64,000 nucleotides of DNA from Archaeoglobus sulfaticallidus PM70-1 (GTDB lineage Archaea > Halobacteriota > Archaeoglobi > Archaeoglobales > Archaeoglobaceae): the NCBI RefSeq assembly GCF_000385565.1, contig NC_021169.1, positions 930,001 through 994,000 on the forward strand. The letters run 5' to 3'. Shown here in pieces: positions 33,297-42,270 of this stretch. The notes under the pieces were generated by a model. That model saw only the letters and a list, made by a program, of their open reading frames with translations, was not told the DNA's origin and did not search any database. Within the stretch, counting starts at the first letter, position 1, and the number at the start of each line of letters is the position of its first letter. The position numbers and the translations under genes are program-made.

Positions 33297-34529
33297 TTAT
33301 GTGCCCTGCCTCCAGTCAGACAGGTACTTCTTCTGCGATTCGCTCAGTTCATCGATATCAACACCCATGGACTTCAGCTTAAGCCTTGCAACCATCCTGT
33401 CAAGTTCCTCTGGAAGCCTGTACACCTTATTTTCCAGCTTTTCATGATTCTCGACAATGTATCTCACGGCCAGAGCCTGATCGGAGAAGCTCATGTCCAT
33501 CACTTCTATCGGATGCCCATCTCCAGAAACCAGATTAACCAGTCTGCCTTCGGCAAGCAGGTAGAGTCTCTTATCACCGAGATCATATTCAGTTACCCAA
33601 TTTCTGACCTCTCTTTTGCTCTTACTCAACCTTTCAAGGCTCGGAATGTTGATCTCGACATTGAAATGTCCTGAGTTTGCAAGAATAGCCCCATCCTTCA
33701 TCAGCTTGAAATGATCCTCAACTATTACATCCCTGTTACCAGTAGCGGTTATGAATATATCACCCACTTTGGCCGCATCCTCCATCTTCATGACCTCAAA
33801 ACCATCCATCACAGCCTCCAGGGCCCTGATCTCATCAACTTCCGTGATTATTACTTTCGCTCCCAGTCCTTTCGCTCTCATCGCTATGCCTCTACCGCAC
33901 CAGCCATAGCCAGCCACAACAACTTTTTTGCCAGCTATAAGCATGTTGGTTGCTCTGAGAACGCCATCCCATGTTGACTGTCCAGTCCCATATCTATTGT
34001 CAAACAGGTATTTCGTTAAAGCGTCATTCACATCTATAACCGGAAAACTCAGAATCCCTTCCCTCTCCATAGCCCTTATTCTTATAACTCCAGTAGTGGT
34101 TTCCTCGCTCGCTCCCAGAACTCTTTCAGCAAGATCATACCTCTCTCCATGCAGCAGAAAGATCAGGTCAGCTCCATCATCTATAATAACATCGGGCTTC
34201 GAGTCCAGAACCTTGTTAAGGGCTGAATAGTACTCCTCATCGCTCATTCCTCTCTTTGCGTAACACTCAATACCCATGTCCCTCAAAGCCGCTGACACAT
34301 CATCCTGAGAACTCAGAGGATTGCACCCCGTTATTGCCACTTCTGCACCACCAGCGACCAAGGTTTTCACGAGCACGGCAGTCTTGGCCTCGACATGCAG
34401 GGCCATGCCAATTTTATAACCCTCGAGCGGTTTTTCCTTCGAGAAGATCTCTCTTATTTTTTCCATGACCTTCATGTGCCTTTCTGCCCACTCTATCTTT
34501 CCATAACCTGATTCAAGAAAATCCATCAT
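33297..34529 (-). CDS. ahcY: Adenosylhomocysteinase
   Basis: A 410-residue NAD-dependent enzyme that hydrolyses S-adenosylhomocysteine (or, in archaea, sometimes S-inosylhomocysteine), relieving product inhibition of methyltransferases. Motifs: [20 protein letters not shown] at the N-terminal substrate domain, [20 protein letters not shown] (about 186-205), the NAD-binding [19 protein letters not shown], and SGHFNVEI. Length and order fit SahH, including the shortened archaeal C-terminus. Two adjacent ATG codons are possible starts. Confidence 0.95.
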   Translation of the reverse strand: MMDFLESGYGKIEWAERHMKVMEKIREIFSKEKPLEGYKIGMALHVEAKTAVLVKTLVAGGAEVAITGCNPLSSQDDVSAALRDMGIECYAKRGMSDEEYYSALNKVLDSKPDVIIDDGADLIFLLHGERYDLAERVLGASEETTTGVIRIRAMEREGILSFPVIDVNDALTKYLFDNRYGTGQSTWDGVLRATNMLIAGKKVVVAGYGWCGRGIAMRAKGLGAKVIITEVDEIRALEAVMDGFEVMKMEDAAKVGDIFITATGNRDVIVEDHFKLMKDGAILANSGHFNVEINIPSLERLSKSKREVRNWVTEYDLGDKRLYLLAEGRLVNLVSGDGHPIEVMDMSFSDQALAVRYIVENHEKLENKVYRLPEELDRMVARLKLKSMGVDIDELSESQKKYLSDWRQGT

Positions 34530-34551
34530 TTCACTCCCAAATCATCCCAAT

Positions 34552-36036
34552 TCATTCAGATGTCCCCTCAATACCAATTGCCTGCAGGAATCTCCTTTTT
34601 ATAGCTTCCTTTATCAGCTTGCTCAGAATTTCCTTATCTCCAATCTCCCCGAATATTCCAAGAGGAATCTGACCTCCACCAGCGTGGGCATGTCCACCAG
34701 CACTACCCACATCACCAAAAGCCTTCCTCAGCACTTCTCCGATATTCATCCTGACATCAACATTTCTGGCCGAGAGATGAATAACATCTCTGACAACTCC
34801 GAACACGAGAACTGTGGAGATCCCCTCAAGCTTCAGCAGCAAATCTGCTGCCTGAGTTATTGCGTCTTTCTCACTTATGAACCCCGCAAAGCTTATCAAC
34901 ACTGGTGGATATATCTCTCTGTTCTTTATCGCAGTTCCCAGCACATCGAGCGTCTCATAGGATAATGCCGGGCCCTCCATTCTCTCAATCAAATCATGAT
35001 CAACATATGGATACAGCATGGCTGCAGCGGAGAAGTCCTGGGTTCTCGCGTTCCTCTTGAACTCATGGGTTTCGCTTTTGATTCCAAAGAACAGTGCAGT
35101 TGCGAGCATTCTGCTGGGTACCATGTTCATCTCAACCATGTAGTTTGTCATTATGGTTGCTGTCGAGCCGACATCGTCCCTTATGTCAACAAAGTCAGCT
35201 TCAACATTCTCTGCGGGATGGTGGTCTATCACGATGTTCAGCTTCACATCCTTGGGTATGGAGTTATTAACTCCAACGGCTGATGAATCAACGAGTGCAA
35301 AGTTCTCGTAGGTATAAATATCAACATCCTTGGCATGTACAAGCTCTATTTCGAGCAGATTAACCATGGCCTTGTTTTCCTGATGAGATATCTCTCCGTA
35401 GTACAGTATATCTGCCTCAACACCCAGCTTTTTGGCTATCTCTTTGAGAGCCATGGCAGAAGATAAAGCATCCGGATCGGGGTTATCATGGGTGAATATT
35501 GCAAGCTTCGATCCCTTCATACTGTTCAAAACTTCCTTGAACTTCTTCAGCCTCCTGAGGGTCTCAATTCTATCAAGCGTTTCGATTGCGATTCTTGTCA
35601 TTGCGTAGGATGGTGTTATAACTGCATCCGCCCCGAGCATTTCGAGTTCTTCCTTCTCCTTTCCAGTGCTGGCCCTCGCTATAATAAAAACAGATCTTGA
35701 TACATTCCTGATCAGCTTTATGGCTCTCTTTACTACCTCAAAATCGGGTATGAGTATGAAAACAACGGATATCCTATCATAATCGAAAGAGAGCAGGAAA
35801 TCTTCGTTAGAGGCGTCCCCAATCAGAGCATTGAAGTCCTGATCTTTCAGTACCTCAATCTTTTCCTGCGAGGAATCCACTGCGAGGGCTTTCTTACCCC
35901 TCCGCGCAAGCTCCTTCAGAACATTGAATCCAAGGCTGCCACATCCGATTACAAGATAATCAAAGTCACCATTCTCGGCTTTATTACCCTCTTTATCTAC
36001 CAGAGTTTTGGATTCAGATTCAGATATTTCGGTCAT
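34552..36036 (-). CDS. RCK (TrkA-N) - DHH phosphoesterase fusion
   Basis: A 494-residue protein. Residues about 25-150 form a Rossmann RCK domain: YLVIGCGSLGFNVLKELARR, VDSSQEKIE, GDASNEDFL. Residues about 175-330 form a DHH domain: IFTHDNPDPDALSSAMALKE, then VDSSAVG and IVIDHHPAEN, with DVGSTATI. A DHHA1 domain ends with GGHAHAGGGQIPLG. DHH-DHHA1 enzymes of the NrnA type hydrolyse nanoRNA, pAp or cyclic dinucleotides. The RCK part probably senses NAD(H) or a nucleotide. Such fusions are known in archaea but their substrate is not settled. Confidence 0.85.
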   Translation of the reverse strand: MTEISESESKTLVDKEGNKAENGDFDYLVIGCGSLGFNVLKELARRGKKALAVDSSQEKIEVLKDQDFNALIGDASNEDFLLSFDYDRISVVFILIPDFEVVKRAIKLIRNVSRSVFIIARASTGKEKEELEMLGADAVITPSYAMTRIAIETLDRIETLRRLKKFKEVLNSMKGSKLAIFTHDNPDPDALSSAMALKEIAKKLGVEADILYYGEISHQENKAMVNLLEIELVHAKDVDIYTYENFALVDSSAVGVNNSIPKDVKLNIVIDHHPAENVEADFVDIRDDVGSTATIMTNYMVEMNMVPSRMLATALFFGIKSETHEFKRNARTQDFSAAAMLYPYVDHDLIERMEGPALSYETLDVLGTAIKNREIYPPVLISFAGFISEKDAITQAADLLLKLEGISTVLVFGVVRDVIHLSARNVDVRMNIGEVLRKAFGDVGSAGGHAHAGGGQIPLGIFGEIGDKEILSKLIKEAIKRRFLQAIGIEGTSE

Positions 36037-36090
36037 TGTGGCAGGAAATTAAAAAGCAAGATATTTAAAATTATCTTGCTAAAGAGAAAT

Positions 36091-36369
36091 ATGGATGTCA
36101 GCGATTTGCAGAGAAAAATTGCAGAAAAATATTTAGAGGTTGATAAGAAGTCAGGTGAGCTCTTCTTACTGGCGGTTTTATTTGAAGAAGTAGGAGAACT
36201 GGCAGAAGCTGTGAGGAAAAATGATGTCGAGGCTATTGAAGAGGAATTATGTGATGTCATGTTCATGGTGCTATCGATAGCCAATTACTATGGACTAATG
36301 TTCGAAAGAAGGCTGTATGAGAAGTACATAGAAGATGATCCGAGTTCGAGATGGGATCTCAGGCAGTAG
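36091..36369 (+). CDS. MazG-type nucleotide pyrophosphohydrolase
   Basis: A 92-residue single MazG domain. FEEVGELAEAVRKND (about 31-45) gives the first EExxE-like metal motif, and EEELCDVMFMVLSIANYYG gives the second ExxD motif. It hydrolyses NTPs or dNTPs to monophosphates, as a house-cleaning enzyme. The ATG at 36091 is preferred over a TTG at 36076. Divergent from the RCK-DHH gene. Confidence 0.86.
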   Translation: MDVSDLQRKIAEKYLEVDKKSGELFLLAVLFEEVGELAEAVRKNDVEAIEEELCDVMFMVLSIANYYGLMFERRLYEKYIEDDPSSRWDLRQ

Positions 36370-36438
36370 TTTCAGGCAGTAATTGGTTCGGGATTTAATT
36401 CATAATTGATTCAGGATCCAAAAACAACTTAATTTAGC

Positions 36439-37389
36439 TTAGGCTAGAAGGGACGAGATGCTGTAGCCAAGAATCATTGCGGTAAGCGGTGTGATAACCC
36501 AGCTGAGAAATATCTTTTTTAAGAATGGAGACCTGATCGTCTTCGTGCTTTTCAGAATTCCCACACCTGTCACACCACCGATTATGCAATATGTTGTGGA
36601 TATCGGCATTCCAAGTGATGTAAACAGAAGAACGCTGATTCCAGCTCCCATCTGGGCTGAGAATCCGGAAAATGGATCTAAAGAAGTTATACCCTTTCCA
36701 ACTGTCTCGACAACCCTGCTGCCGAGCAGATAGGCTCCGAGCCATAGCAGTGCAGTTCCAGCAATTCCCGCCTGAAGCGGTGTCAGCAATCCGTAGCAAA
36801 CGATCGGGCCGAGTGCAGTAGCAAGCTCGTTGGCTCCGGTATTGTATGCTATCAGGCTCCCGCTGAGAAGAAGCAGATATCTAACCGCCCTTTCAACCTT
36901 TAACGGCGGCATTTTAGAAACCACCGACTCCATGATTCTGTATACGATCACAGAAGCGAAGAAAGCTGAGACGGGAGATATTACCCATGATTCAACAATC
37001 CTGATCAGCGTGTTGAAATCGACAGACACACCAAAAGCTAGGCCAGATCCAACAAGGCTGCTGACTATGGCCTGATGGCTGGAAACCGGAAGCTTCTTCC
37101 AGTTGGACAGAATTATTGCAATGCTGGAGATTATCAGCGAGATGCTGATGATGTGTATGTTCAGATCAACCAGTTCGCTACCGACAGTCCTCATAACTTT
37201 CTGTCCCTGAAGGACAATGCCAAGAAAGACGAGGAAGAATAGCAGATAGATAGCCCTTCTGAAGCTCAGGATACCGCAGCCTATGGATATACCATAGGAG
37301 TTGGAGGTATCGTTGGATCCAATACTGAACGCTATAAACGCCCCGGCGATAAACGGTATCAGCTCAAGGATATTACTGCCCCCTGCAAT
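36439..37389 (-). CDS. pit: PiT-family phosphate transporter, start codon unresolved
   Basis: From the ATG at 37194 one gets only 251 residues, yet the same frame is open upstream to 37389. That part encodes the missing first PiT repeat: FIAGAFIAFSIGSNDTSNSY, then LLFFLVFLGIVLQGQKVM. The full 316 residues match archaeal PiT, including the second signature LIAYNTGANELATALGP. No ATG, GTG or TTG lies at the proper place. The frame begins after a TGA with ATT (37389), six bases past GAGGT. One extra G in the G5 run at 37379-37383 would join a TTG at 37388 to this frame. Partner of the PhoU-like gene just upstream. Confidence 0.82.
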   Translation of the reverse strand: MAGGSNILELIPFIAGAFIAFSIGSNDTSNSYGISIGCGILSFRRAIYLLFFLVFLGIVLQGQKVMRTVGSELVDLNIHIISISLIISSIAIILSNWKKLPVSSHQAIVSSLVGSGLAFGVSVDFNTLIRIVESWVISPVSAFFASVIVYRIMESVVSKMPPLKVERAVRYLLLLSGSLIAYNTGANELATALGPIVCYGLLTPLQAGIAGTALLWLGAYLLGSRVVETVGKGITSLDPFSGFSAQMGAGISVLLFTSLGMPISTTYCIIGGVTGVGILKSTKTIRSPFLKKIFLSWVITPLTAMILGYSISSLLA

Positions 37390-37393
37390 TCAG

Positions 37394-38032
37394 CTACCTC
37401 ATACTCACATTCAGCACCTGAATGAGATCGGCGGAGTCCTCTATCTTGTCGCTTATAGATATCAGGCTATCGAGGAACTTCAGCAGAATGCTTCCCTCCC
37501 AGAACGACTTTATCTCGATATCAAACATCTTCTCGTGAATCTGACGCTTTAGACCATCTATTTCCTGCTCTTTTGCTCTAATCTTTATAGTCTTGTCAGA
37601 GAGGTCGGAATCCTGATAGAGCGAGTTAAAAGCTTCATACAGATAATCAACCATCTTGCAGTTTATCTCGGCAATTCTCAAGCAGAGATCCCTGATGGCT
37701 GGATGCAAACCATTCAAAAGGCTAAAATAAACAGAGGTGTCCTCGATGAGGTCAAGGCATTCATCCAGTAGCTCGGCAAGCCTGTACAGATTCCCCCTGA
37801 CACCCGGAAGGAAGGCTCCCTCATATAATCCAAGGGCGATATCCCTTCGGATAATGTCACCGGTCCTTTCAAGCTCACATATCTCGTAATTGAGCGAGGC
37901 ATCATCACTCTCAATTGCAAGCTTTAGAGTCTCAGAAGCCTCACTGAGCTTTTCTATATGTTCTTTAAAGAGGTTTATTATCTCTTCTTCCTTCTCCCCA
38001 CCAACAAGGAACTTTTTTATATCTCTGAACAT
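37394..38032 (-). CDS. PhoU-like DUF47 protein (PiT partner)
   Basis: A 212-residue all-helical protein of the DUF47/TIGR00153 family that usually sits next to PiT transporters and is thought to regulate them. It has paired ExxxD-type metal motifs, such as ELERTGDIIRRDI and the later DKIEDSADLI, and several long amphipathic helices. The ATG at 38032 has AGGTGGT nearby upstream; a start at 38065 is less likely. Its stop codon is five bases before the reading frame of the transporter. Confidence 0.85.
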   Translation of the reverse strand: MFRDIKKFLVGGEKEEEIINLFKEHIEKLSEASETLKLAIESDDASLNYEICELERTGDIIRRDIALGLYEGAFLPGVRGNLYRLAELLDECLDLIEDTSVYFSLLNGLHPAIRDLCLRIAEINCKMVDYLYEAFNSLYQDSDLSDKTIKIRAKEQEIDGLKRQIHEKMFDIEIKSFWEGSILLKFLDSLISISDKIEDSADLIQVLNVSMR

Positions 38033-38082
38033 CGTACCACCTGGGTGTTTTCCGTTTATGACCACACTTTTTAGGCTTTTAG

Positions 38083-38100
38083 TGTATATTATGTATATTA
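38083..38100 (-). promoter_or_regulatory. Tandem 9-bp repeat before the phosphate operon
   Basis: TGTATATTA is repeated without a gap at 38083-38091 and 38092-38100. It lies about 50-70 bases upstream of the PhoU-like start. The unit is AT-rich, so it may include the TATA box. It could be a phosphate-responsive operator; that is inference. Confidence 0.4.
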
Positions 38101-38218
38101 AACTCTTCCTTTATCCTTAATTCTACCTGCATACAATTCCACTGCTCGATTTCAGTTAATGAAAAAACAAACTAATGAAAAATCCAGATGATATGGAAAA
38201 TTCAGCAAGAAAGAAGGG

Positions 38219-38950
38219 TTAGAGTATAAAACTCAAAAACCTCTTCGTCCTCGGGTTCTTTGGATTTGTGAAGACCTCTTCAGGAGATCCTTCCTCCACG
38301 ATCACCCCTCCATCCATGAATATAACCCTGTCACCGACCTCCCTCGCGAATCCCATCTCATGCGTTACCACTATCATCGTCATACCATCTGTTGCTAGCT
38401 GCTTCATGACATCCAGAACTTCCTTGACAAGCTCGGGATCCAGAGCTGATGTTACTTCATCGAACAGCATGATTTCAGGATTCATGGCCAAAGCCCTTGC
38501 TATCGCAACCCTCTGCTGCTGTCCACCGCTGAGCTGTGCAGGATACTTGTGCATGAAATCCTTCAAACCCACCTTCTCAAGCAGTCTTTTAGCCCTTTTC
38601 TCAACCTCTTTCTTATCTTCCTTTTTTATTTTAACAGGGGCAAGCATGACATTTTCTATTGCATTTAAGTGCGGGAACAGATTGAACTGCTGGAAGACCA
38701 TACCAATTCTCTGCCTAACCTTGTTGATATCAACATTATCTCCTGTTATCTCAACACCGTCAAGCAGAATTCTTCCGGAAGTTGGTTCTTCAAGCCTGTT
38801 TATGCACCTCAAAAAAGTGGACTTGCCACTTCCGGAAGGGCCTATGATCACAACCACTTCTCCTTTCTTTACCTGAAGATCTATCCCTTTAAGAACTTCG
38901 TGGTCACCGAATTTCTTCGTGAGCTTCTCGATTTCGAGGATGTACTTCAT
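38219..38950 (-). CDS. glnQ: Polar amino-acid type ABC transporter ATPase
   Basis: A 243-residue ABC ATPase with all motifs: [18 protein letters not shown] (Walker A, about 37-54), [12 protein letters not shown] (Q-loop), [19 protein letters not shown] (signature), [13 protein letters not shown] (Walker B) and VVTHEMGFA (His switch). It is most like GlnQ/HisP ATPases of polar amino-acid importers. The usual permease and binding-protein genes are not next to it on either side, so it may serve a transporter encoded elsewhere. The ATG at 38950 is preceded by GAGGGG. Confidence 0.88.
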   Translation of the reverse strand: MKYILEIEKLTKKFGDHEVLKGIDLQVKKGEVVVIIGPSGSGKSTFLRCINRLEEPTSGRILLDGVEITGDNVDINKVRQRIGMVFQQFNLFPHLNAIENVMLAPVKIKKEDKKEVEKRAKRLLEKVGLKDFMHKYPAQLSGGQQQRVAIARALAMNPEIMLFDEVTSALDPELVKEVLDVMKQLATDGMTMIVVTHEMGFAREVGDRVIFMDGGVIVEEGSPEEVFTNPKNPRTKRFLSFIL

Positions 38951-39151
38951 CAACCCCTCTATTCCAAAGTGCTTTATGAATTTTTCTGAGGTTGTGCTCT
39001 AGAACCCTATCGTGAAATGCCATATGCACAGCTGCCCCGATTCCCATGAGTGGATTGAACATTAACCCGAATTGGGCCGGATTGGACATTAAAAGCTGTA
39101 AAATCAGAAGAAAACAGAAGTGCTAAATATCAGGAACGATATTTAGAGTTT

Positions 39152-39484
39152 ATGGGAAAGATACTCGTCATAATCTCAAGCGGTAAAGAGGCGAAGGAGA
39201 AGGCCATGACCGGTGTGATGTTCGCAACAAATTCCATGAAGTTCGGGTGGGCAGATAGTGTTGAGATAATATTCATCGGGCCCTCTCAGGACCTCTTGGT
39301 TGAGGATGAAGAGTTCAGAAATTTTGTGATCTCGAATATTGGCGAGTACAAGCCACTCGTCTGCAAGTTTCTTGCTGATTCAAGGCAGCACCCAAAGGAT
39401 AAGCTCGAATTCGCGAGGGTTGAGTATGTTGGAAGCATTATAAATCAGTTGATTGATGAAGGCTACACACCCCTTGTGTTCTGA
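39152..39484 (+). CDS. DsrE-like protein
   Basis: A 110-residue alpha-beta protein starting KILVIISSGKEAKEKAMTG and continuing with SVEIIFIGPSQDLL, a pattern of the DsrE/DsrF-like fold used in sulfur relay. One cysteine (KPLVCKFLAD) lies where a relay cysteine could be. It starts nine bases upstream of the activase, so both are probably co-transcribed. Sulfur transfer is a family-level guess only. Confidence 0.6.
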   Translation: MGKILVIISSGKEAKEKAMTGVMFATNSMKFGWADSVEIIFIGPSQDLLVEDEEFRNFVISNIGEYKPLVCKFLADSRQHPKDKLEFARVEYVGSIINQLIDEGYTPLVF

Positions 39485-39493
39485 GGTGAAAGT

Positions 39494-40285
39494 TTGTACT
39501 CTGCAGGGATCGATATCGGCTCCCTCGCAACCAAGGTCTGCATAGTCGATGAGAGAAAGAGAATACTTGCATATAGGATAAAAAAGACTTCTTCCAAGAT
39601 AATGGAAAGCGGATTATCTGCTTTGGAGGAGTGCTTAAGCGAGACAGGGCTGAGAAAAGGCGATCTGGATGTTGTGGTGGCAACCGGGTATGGAAGAAAC
39701 CTTGCAGTTTCATCTTTTGCAGACTTCAAGATCACCGAGATAACATGCCACGCCAGAGGAGCCAAAGAGCTGTTTCTAGATTGTAGAACGGTGATAGACA
39801 TAGGTGGCCAGGATTCAAAGGCGATAAGCATTGACGAAAATGGAATGGTTGTGAACTTCACGATGAATGATAAGTGTGCAGCCGGAACCGGCAGGTTTCT
39901 GGAAGTCATGGCGAATGTTCTTGGACTGGACATAAACGAGATGGGAGAGCTATCGCTCAGATCTGAAAGAGAGGTGAATATAACAAGCACATGCACAGTT
40001 TTTGCTGAATCTGAGGTAATATCCCTGCTCTCACAGGGAGAAAACGAGATAGATATCCTTGCTGGAATAAACAGAGCAATAGCGAAGAGGGTTGCGAGTC
40101 TTGCAAGACATGTTGGCGTGGTGGATGATGTTGTCATGACTGGTGGTGTTGCCAAGAATGCTGGCGTTGTTAAAGCTTTGGAAGAAGAGCTATCTCATAA
40201 AATCCACATACCGGATGAGCCTCAGATAATCGGAGCTTATGGGGCTGGAGTGCTGGGATTGCAGAAGGCTGGCAAGAGGCGATAG
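39494..40285 (+). CDS. Acyl-CoA dehydratase activase (BcrA/HgdC family)
   Basis: A 263-residue ASKHA-fold ATPase with a bridging 4Fe-4S cluster. Motifs: AGIDIGSLATKVCIV (phosphate 1), DIGGQDSKAI (phosphate 2), NDKCAAGTGRFLE with the cluster cysteine, TSTCTVFAESEVISL with the second cysteine, and MTGGVAKNAGV. It uses ATP to drive an electron into a 2-hydroxyacyl-CoA dehydratase or benzoyl-CoA reductase partner. No such partner (HgdAB or BcrBC) is in the window. It starts with TTG at 39494, supported by GAGGTGA four bases upstream. Confidence 0.87.
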   Translation: MYSAGIDIGSLATKVCIVDERKRILAYRIKKTSSKIMESGLSALEECLSETGLRKGDLDVVVATGYGRNLAVSSFADFKITEITCHARGAKELFLDCRTVIDIGGQDSKAISIDENGMVVNFTMNDKCAAGTGRFLEVMANVLGLDINEMGELSLRSEREVNITSTCTVFAESEVISLLSQGENEIDILAGINRAIAKRVASLARHVGVVDDVVMTGGVAKNAGVVKALEEELSHKIHIPDEPQIIGAYGAGVLGLQKAGKRR

Positions 40286-40287
40286 AA

Positions 40288-40497
40288 GTGAGTGATGGTA
40301 GGAAGGATGAAAGAGAGGAGATAATAAAATCACTCGAGAAAACATCCATTTCAACTTACACACTAATGTCGTTCTTTGCAACCTTCATCGTTGCCTACTA
40401 TATTTCCCACAGCTATGTTGCATCTTTCATCATATCCTCGCTTGTAGCCCTTGCAGTTCTGCAGTACTTCAGGAAGAGGGGTGTTTTAAAGGCTTAG
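40288..40497 (+). CDS. Small two-helix membrane protein
   Basis: A 69-residue protein with a charged N-terminus (DGRKDEREEIIKSLE) and two hydrophobic helices (YTLMSFFATFIVAYYIS and YVASFIISSLVALAVLQYF). It starts with GTG two bases after the activase stop, so it is likely co-transcribed. Its end overlaps the convergent nicotinamidase gene by twelve bases. No family recognised. Confidence 0.6.
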   Translation: MSDGRKDEREEIIKSLEKTSISTYTLMSFFATFIVAYYISHSYVASFIISSLVALAVLQYFRKRGVLKA

Positions 40498-41019
40498 CGT
40501 TGTTGAATCAATTATTTTGACATTCAGCACATCCCTCATATGCTTAATCGCATACTCGTAGTCGTAGTCTGTTAACGCCACAGTACAGTCCTTTAACAGC
40601 TTAACATCGTACCCTCTGGATACTGCATCACCCGCAGTATGCAGCACACAGATGTTCGTGAGCACCCCAGCCAGAATGATCTCATTACACCCAAGTTCTC
40701 TCAGGATCAGATCCAGATCTGTACCGAAAAATGCAGAATATCTCCTCTTCTTAACAAAATAGTCTTCATCGGAAGGATTAAGCTCGTCTATGATCTCAGC
40801 CCCAGCTGTATTCATGATACAGTGAGCAGGCCAGATTCTGAATTCCTTGTCATCCTTTCTGTGCCAGTCCTGCGTGAAGATTATTGACATGCTACCTCTC
40901 GCTTTTTCAAGAAAGCTCGCTAAGGGTTCGAAAATCTCCTTAATATGGTCTCCAGCATATAAAGCTCCATCAGGATAGCAGAAGTCCTTCTGCATATCAA
41001 CGACAATGACAGCTTTCAT
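40486..41019 (-). CDS. pncA: Nicotinamidase / cysteine hydrolase
   Basis: A 177-residue isochorismatase-like hydrolase. The catalytic triad is visible: Asp in VVDMQKDFC (about 8), Lys in YFVKKRRYSAF (about 90) and Cys in GVLTNICVLHTA (about 124). Metal ligands are found in FTQDWHRKDDKEFRIWPAHC. It converts nicotinamide to nicotinate for NAD salvage, which fits with the sirtuin and the many NAD-dependent enzymes of this window. Length is as expected. Confidence 0.87.
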   Translation of the reverse strand: MKAVIVVDMQKDFCYPDGALYAGDHIKEIFEPLASFLEKARGSMSIIFTQDWHRKDDKEFRIWPAHCIMNTAGAEIIDELNPSDEDYFVKKRRYSAFFGTDLDLILRELGCNEIILAGVLTNICVLHTAGDAVSRGYDVKLLKDCTVALTDYDYEYAIKHMRDVLNVKIIDSTTLSL

Positions 41020-41099
41020 GGTTGCAACTAAAACCTCATTCGATTTTATTCTTGCGATGTTTTAGCAAGGTATTTCTACATTTAGGCTTAATCTCTGCC

Positions 41100-41849
41100 A
41101 TGTACTATCTGTATGAAATAACGGATTTTCTCGATGAGTACTTACAAATCAACAAATTTAGAGATCTAAGTTCCAACGGCCTCCAGATAGAGGGAAAAGG
41201 CAGTGTGGAGACCGTTGGTTTTACTGTGGATGCCTGCATGGAGAGCTTTTTAAAGGCCAAGGAGCTTGGAGTGGACTTGCTCATAGTCCATCATGGTCTT
41301 ATATGGGGAGGACTTAAGTTTCTGAAAGGAATCGCAAGAAAGAGGATAAAGTTCCTCCTGGAGAACGAGATCTCACTCTATACTGCCCATCTACCGCTGG
41401 ATGCTCATGATGAGGTCGGAAACAACATACAGATCATGAAGCTCCTGAGTGGCTCATCTGAAGGATTTTTTGCGGAACACGAAGGAATAAAAATTGGAGT
41501 TTTTGGAGAAATTGAGAAAATGGAAGTGAGTGAGCTTAAAAAGAGAGTCGATTCCGTGCTGAATACAACATCTAGGGTGCTAAACTTCGGCAGAAATGAG
41601 ATAGAAAAAATTTCGATCATCTCTGGAAGCGGGAGCTTCGCAATTGAGGAGGCATCTCAGATTTCCGACTGTCTGATTACCGGAGAATACAGGCACGAAG
41701 CATATCATGTTGCCAAGGAGCTTGAGTTCAATGTGATTTTTGCCGGACATTACGAAACAGAAACTGTTGGGCTTAAAGCCCTCATGGAAAAGCTGAATGA
41801 GAGGTTTGATGTTCGCACCATCTTCATAGATGTTCCCACAAACTTTTAA
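41100..41849 (+). CDS. Nif3-like dinuclear metal protein (DUF34)
   Basis: A 249-residue protein of the Nif3/YbgI family. Motifs: SSNGLQIEGKG, LLIVHHGLIWGG (metal-binding His pair), YTAHLPLDAHDEVGNN, ISDCLITGEYRHE and FAGHYETETVG. The family binds two metal ions; GTP cyclohydrolase I-like and metal-insertion roles have been suggested but none is established. The ATG at 41100 is preferred; the longer frame to 41022 has a non-conserved extension. Confidence 0.87.
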   Translation: MYYLYEITDFLDEYLQINKFRDLSSNGLQIEGKGSVETVGFTVDACMESFLKAKELGVDLLIVHHGLIWGGLKFLKGIARKRIKFLLENEISLYTAHLPLDAHDEVGNNIQIMKLLSGSSEGFFAEHEGIKIGVFGEIEKMEVSELKKRVDSVLNTTSRVLNFGRNEIEKISIISGSGSFAIEEASQISDCLITGEYRHEAYHVAKELEFNVIFAGHYETETVGLKALMEKLNERFDVRTIFIDVPTNF

Positions 41850-41871
41850 ACCATTACACAAATTTTGAAAT

Positions 41872-42270
41872 ATGAAAGTGAAGGAAGCTCCAAAAACATC
41901 AACGAGCATAATAGTTAGATCCTCAACATCAGCAAGAATAACGCAGTCCAAAAATCCGTTCCTCGAGCTTATGAGGAGAATATTCAGGAAGGAAGAGGTT
42001 GCTATGAAGGCTATAAAGTTCATAAACCTTATAGATGAGAGGCAGAAGGCCGGAAGGCCGTTGAGGGTTGATGAGTGGGAAAAGATCATGAATGAACTGG
42101 AGATGGTCAGATCTTCATTCTACTCGATGAGGAACAAGCTGCTTGGAGCGGGCATGATAGCGATTAAAGATGGAGAATACAGATTGAGCGGTTTGTTCAG
42201 CAGAGATCTCGTGGATATGGCGAGGTGGTGGTGGACGGTGGTGCTTGGATACGATGCAGAATCGCTTTAG
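41872..42270 (+). CDS. Small basic protein with winged-helix-like C-terminus
   Basis: A 132-residue protein. The N-terminus is Ser/Thr/Lys-rich and probably disordered. The C-terminal part reads [20 protein letters not shown] then [17 protein letters not shown], which looks like a winged-helix DNA-binding domain. No family is recalled; it may be an Archaeoglobales-specific regulator. It converges on the ModE-like gene with a four-base overlap of the ends. Confidence 0.6.
   Translation: MKVKEAPKTSTSIIVRSSTSARITQSKNPFLELMRRIFRKEEVAMKAIKFINLIDERQKAGRPLRVDEWEKIMNELEMVRSSFYSMRNKLLGAGMIAIKDGEYRLSGLFSRDLVDMARWWWTVVLGYDAESL

Noticed and set aside
38904-39089. A 61-codon minus-strand frame overlapping the start of the ABC ATPase gene
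   Set aside because: Overlaps glnQ by 47 bases, composition unlike a permease, no homologue recalled. It does not supply the missing ABC partner.
39463-40155. Minus-strand frame of 230 codons
   Set aside because: Antisense to the acyl-CoA dehydratase activase, whose motifs are intact.
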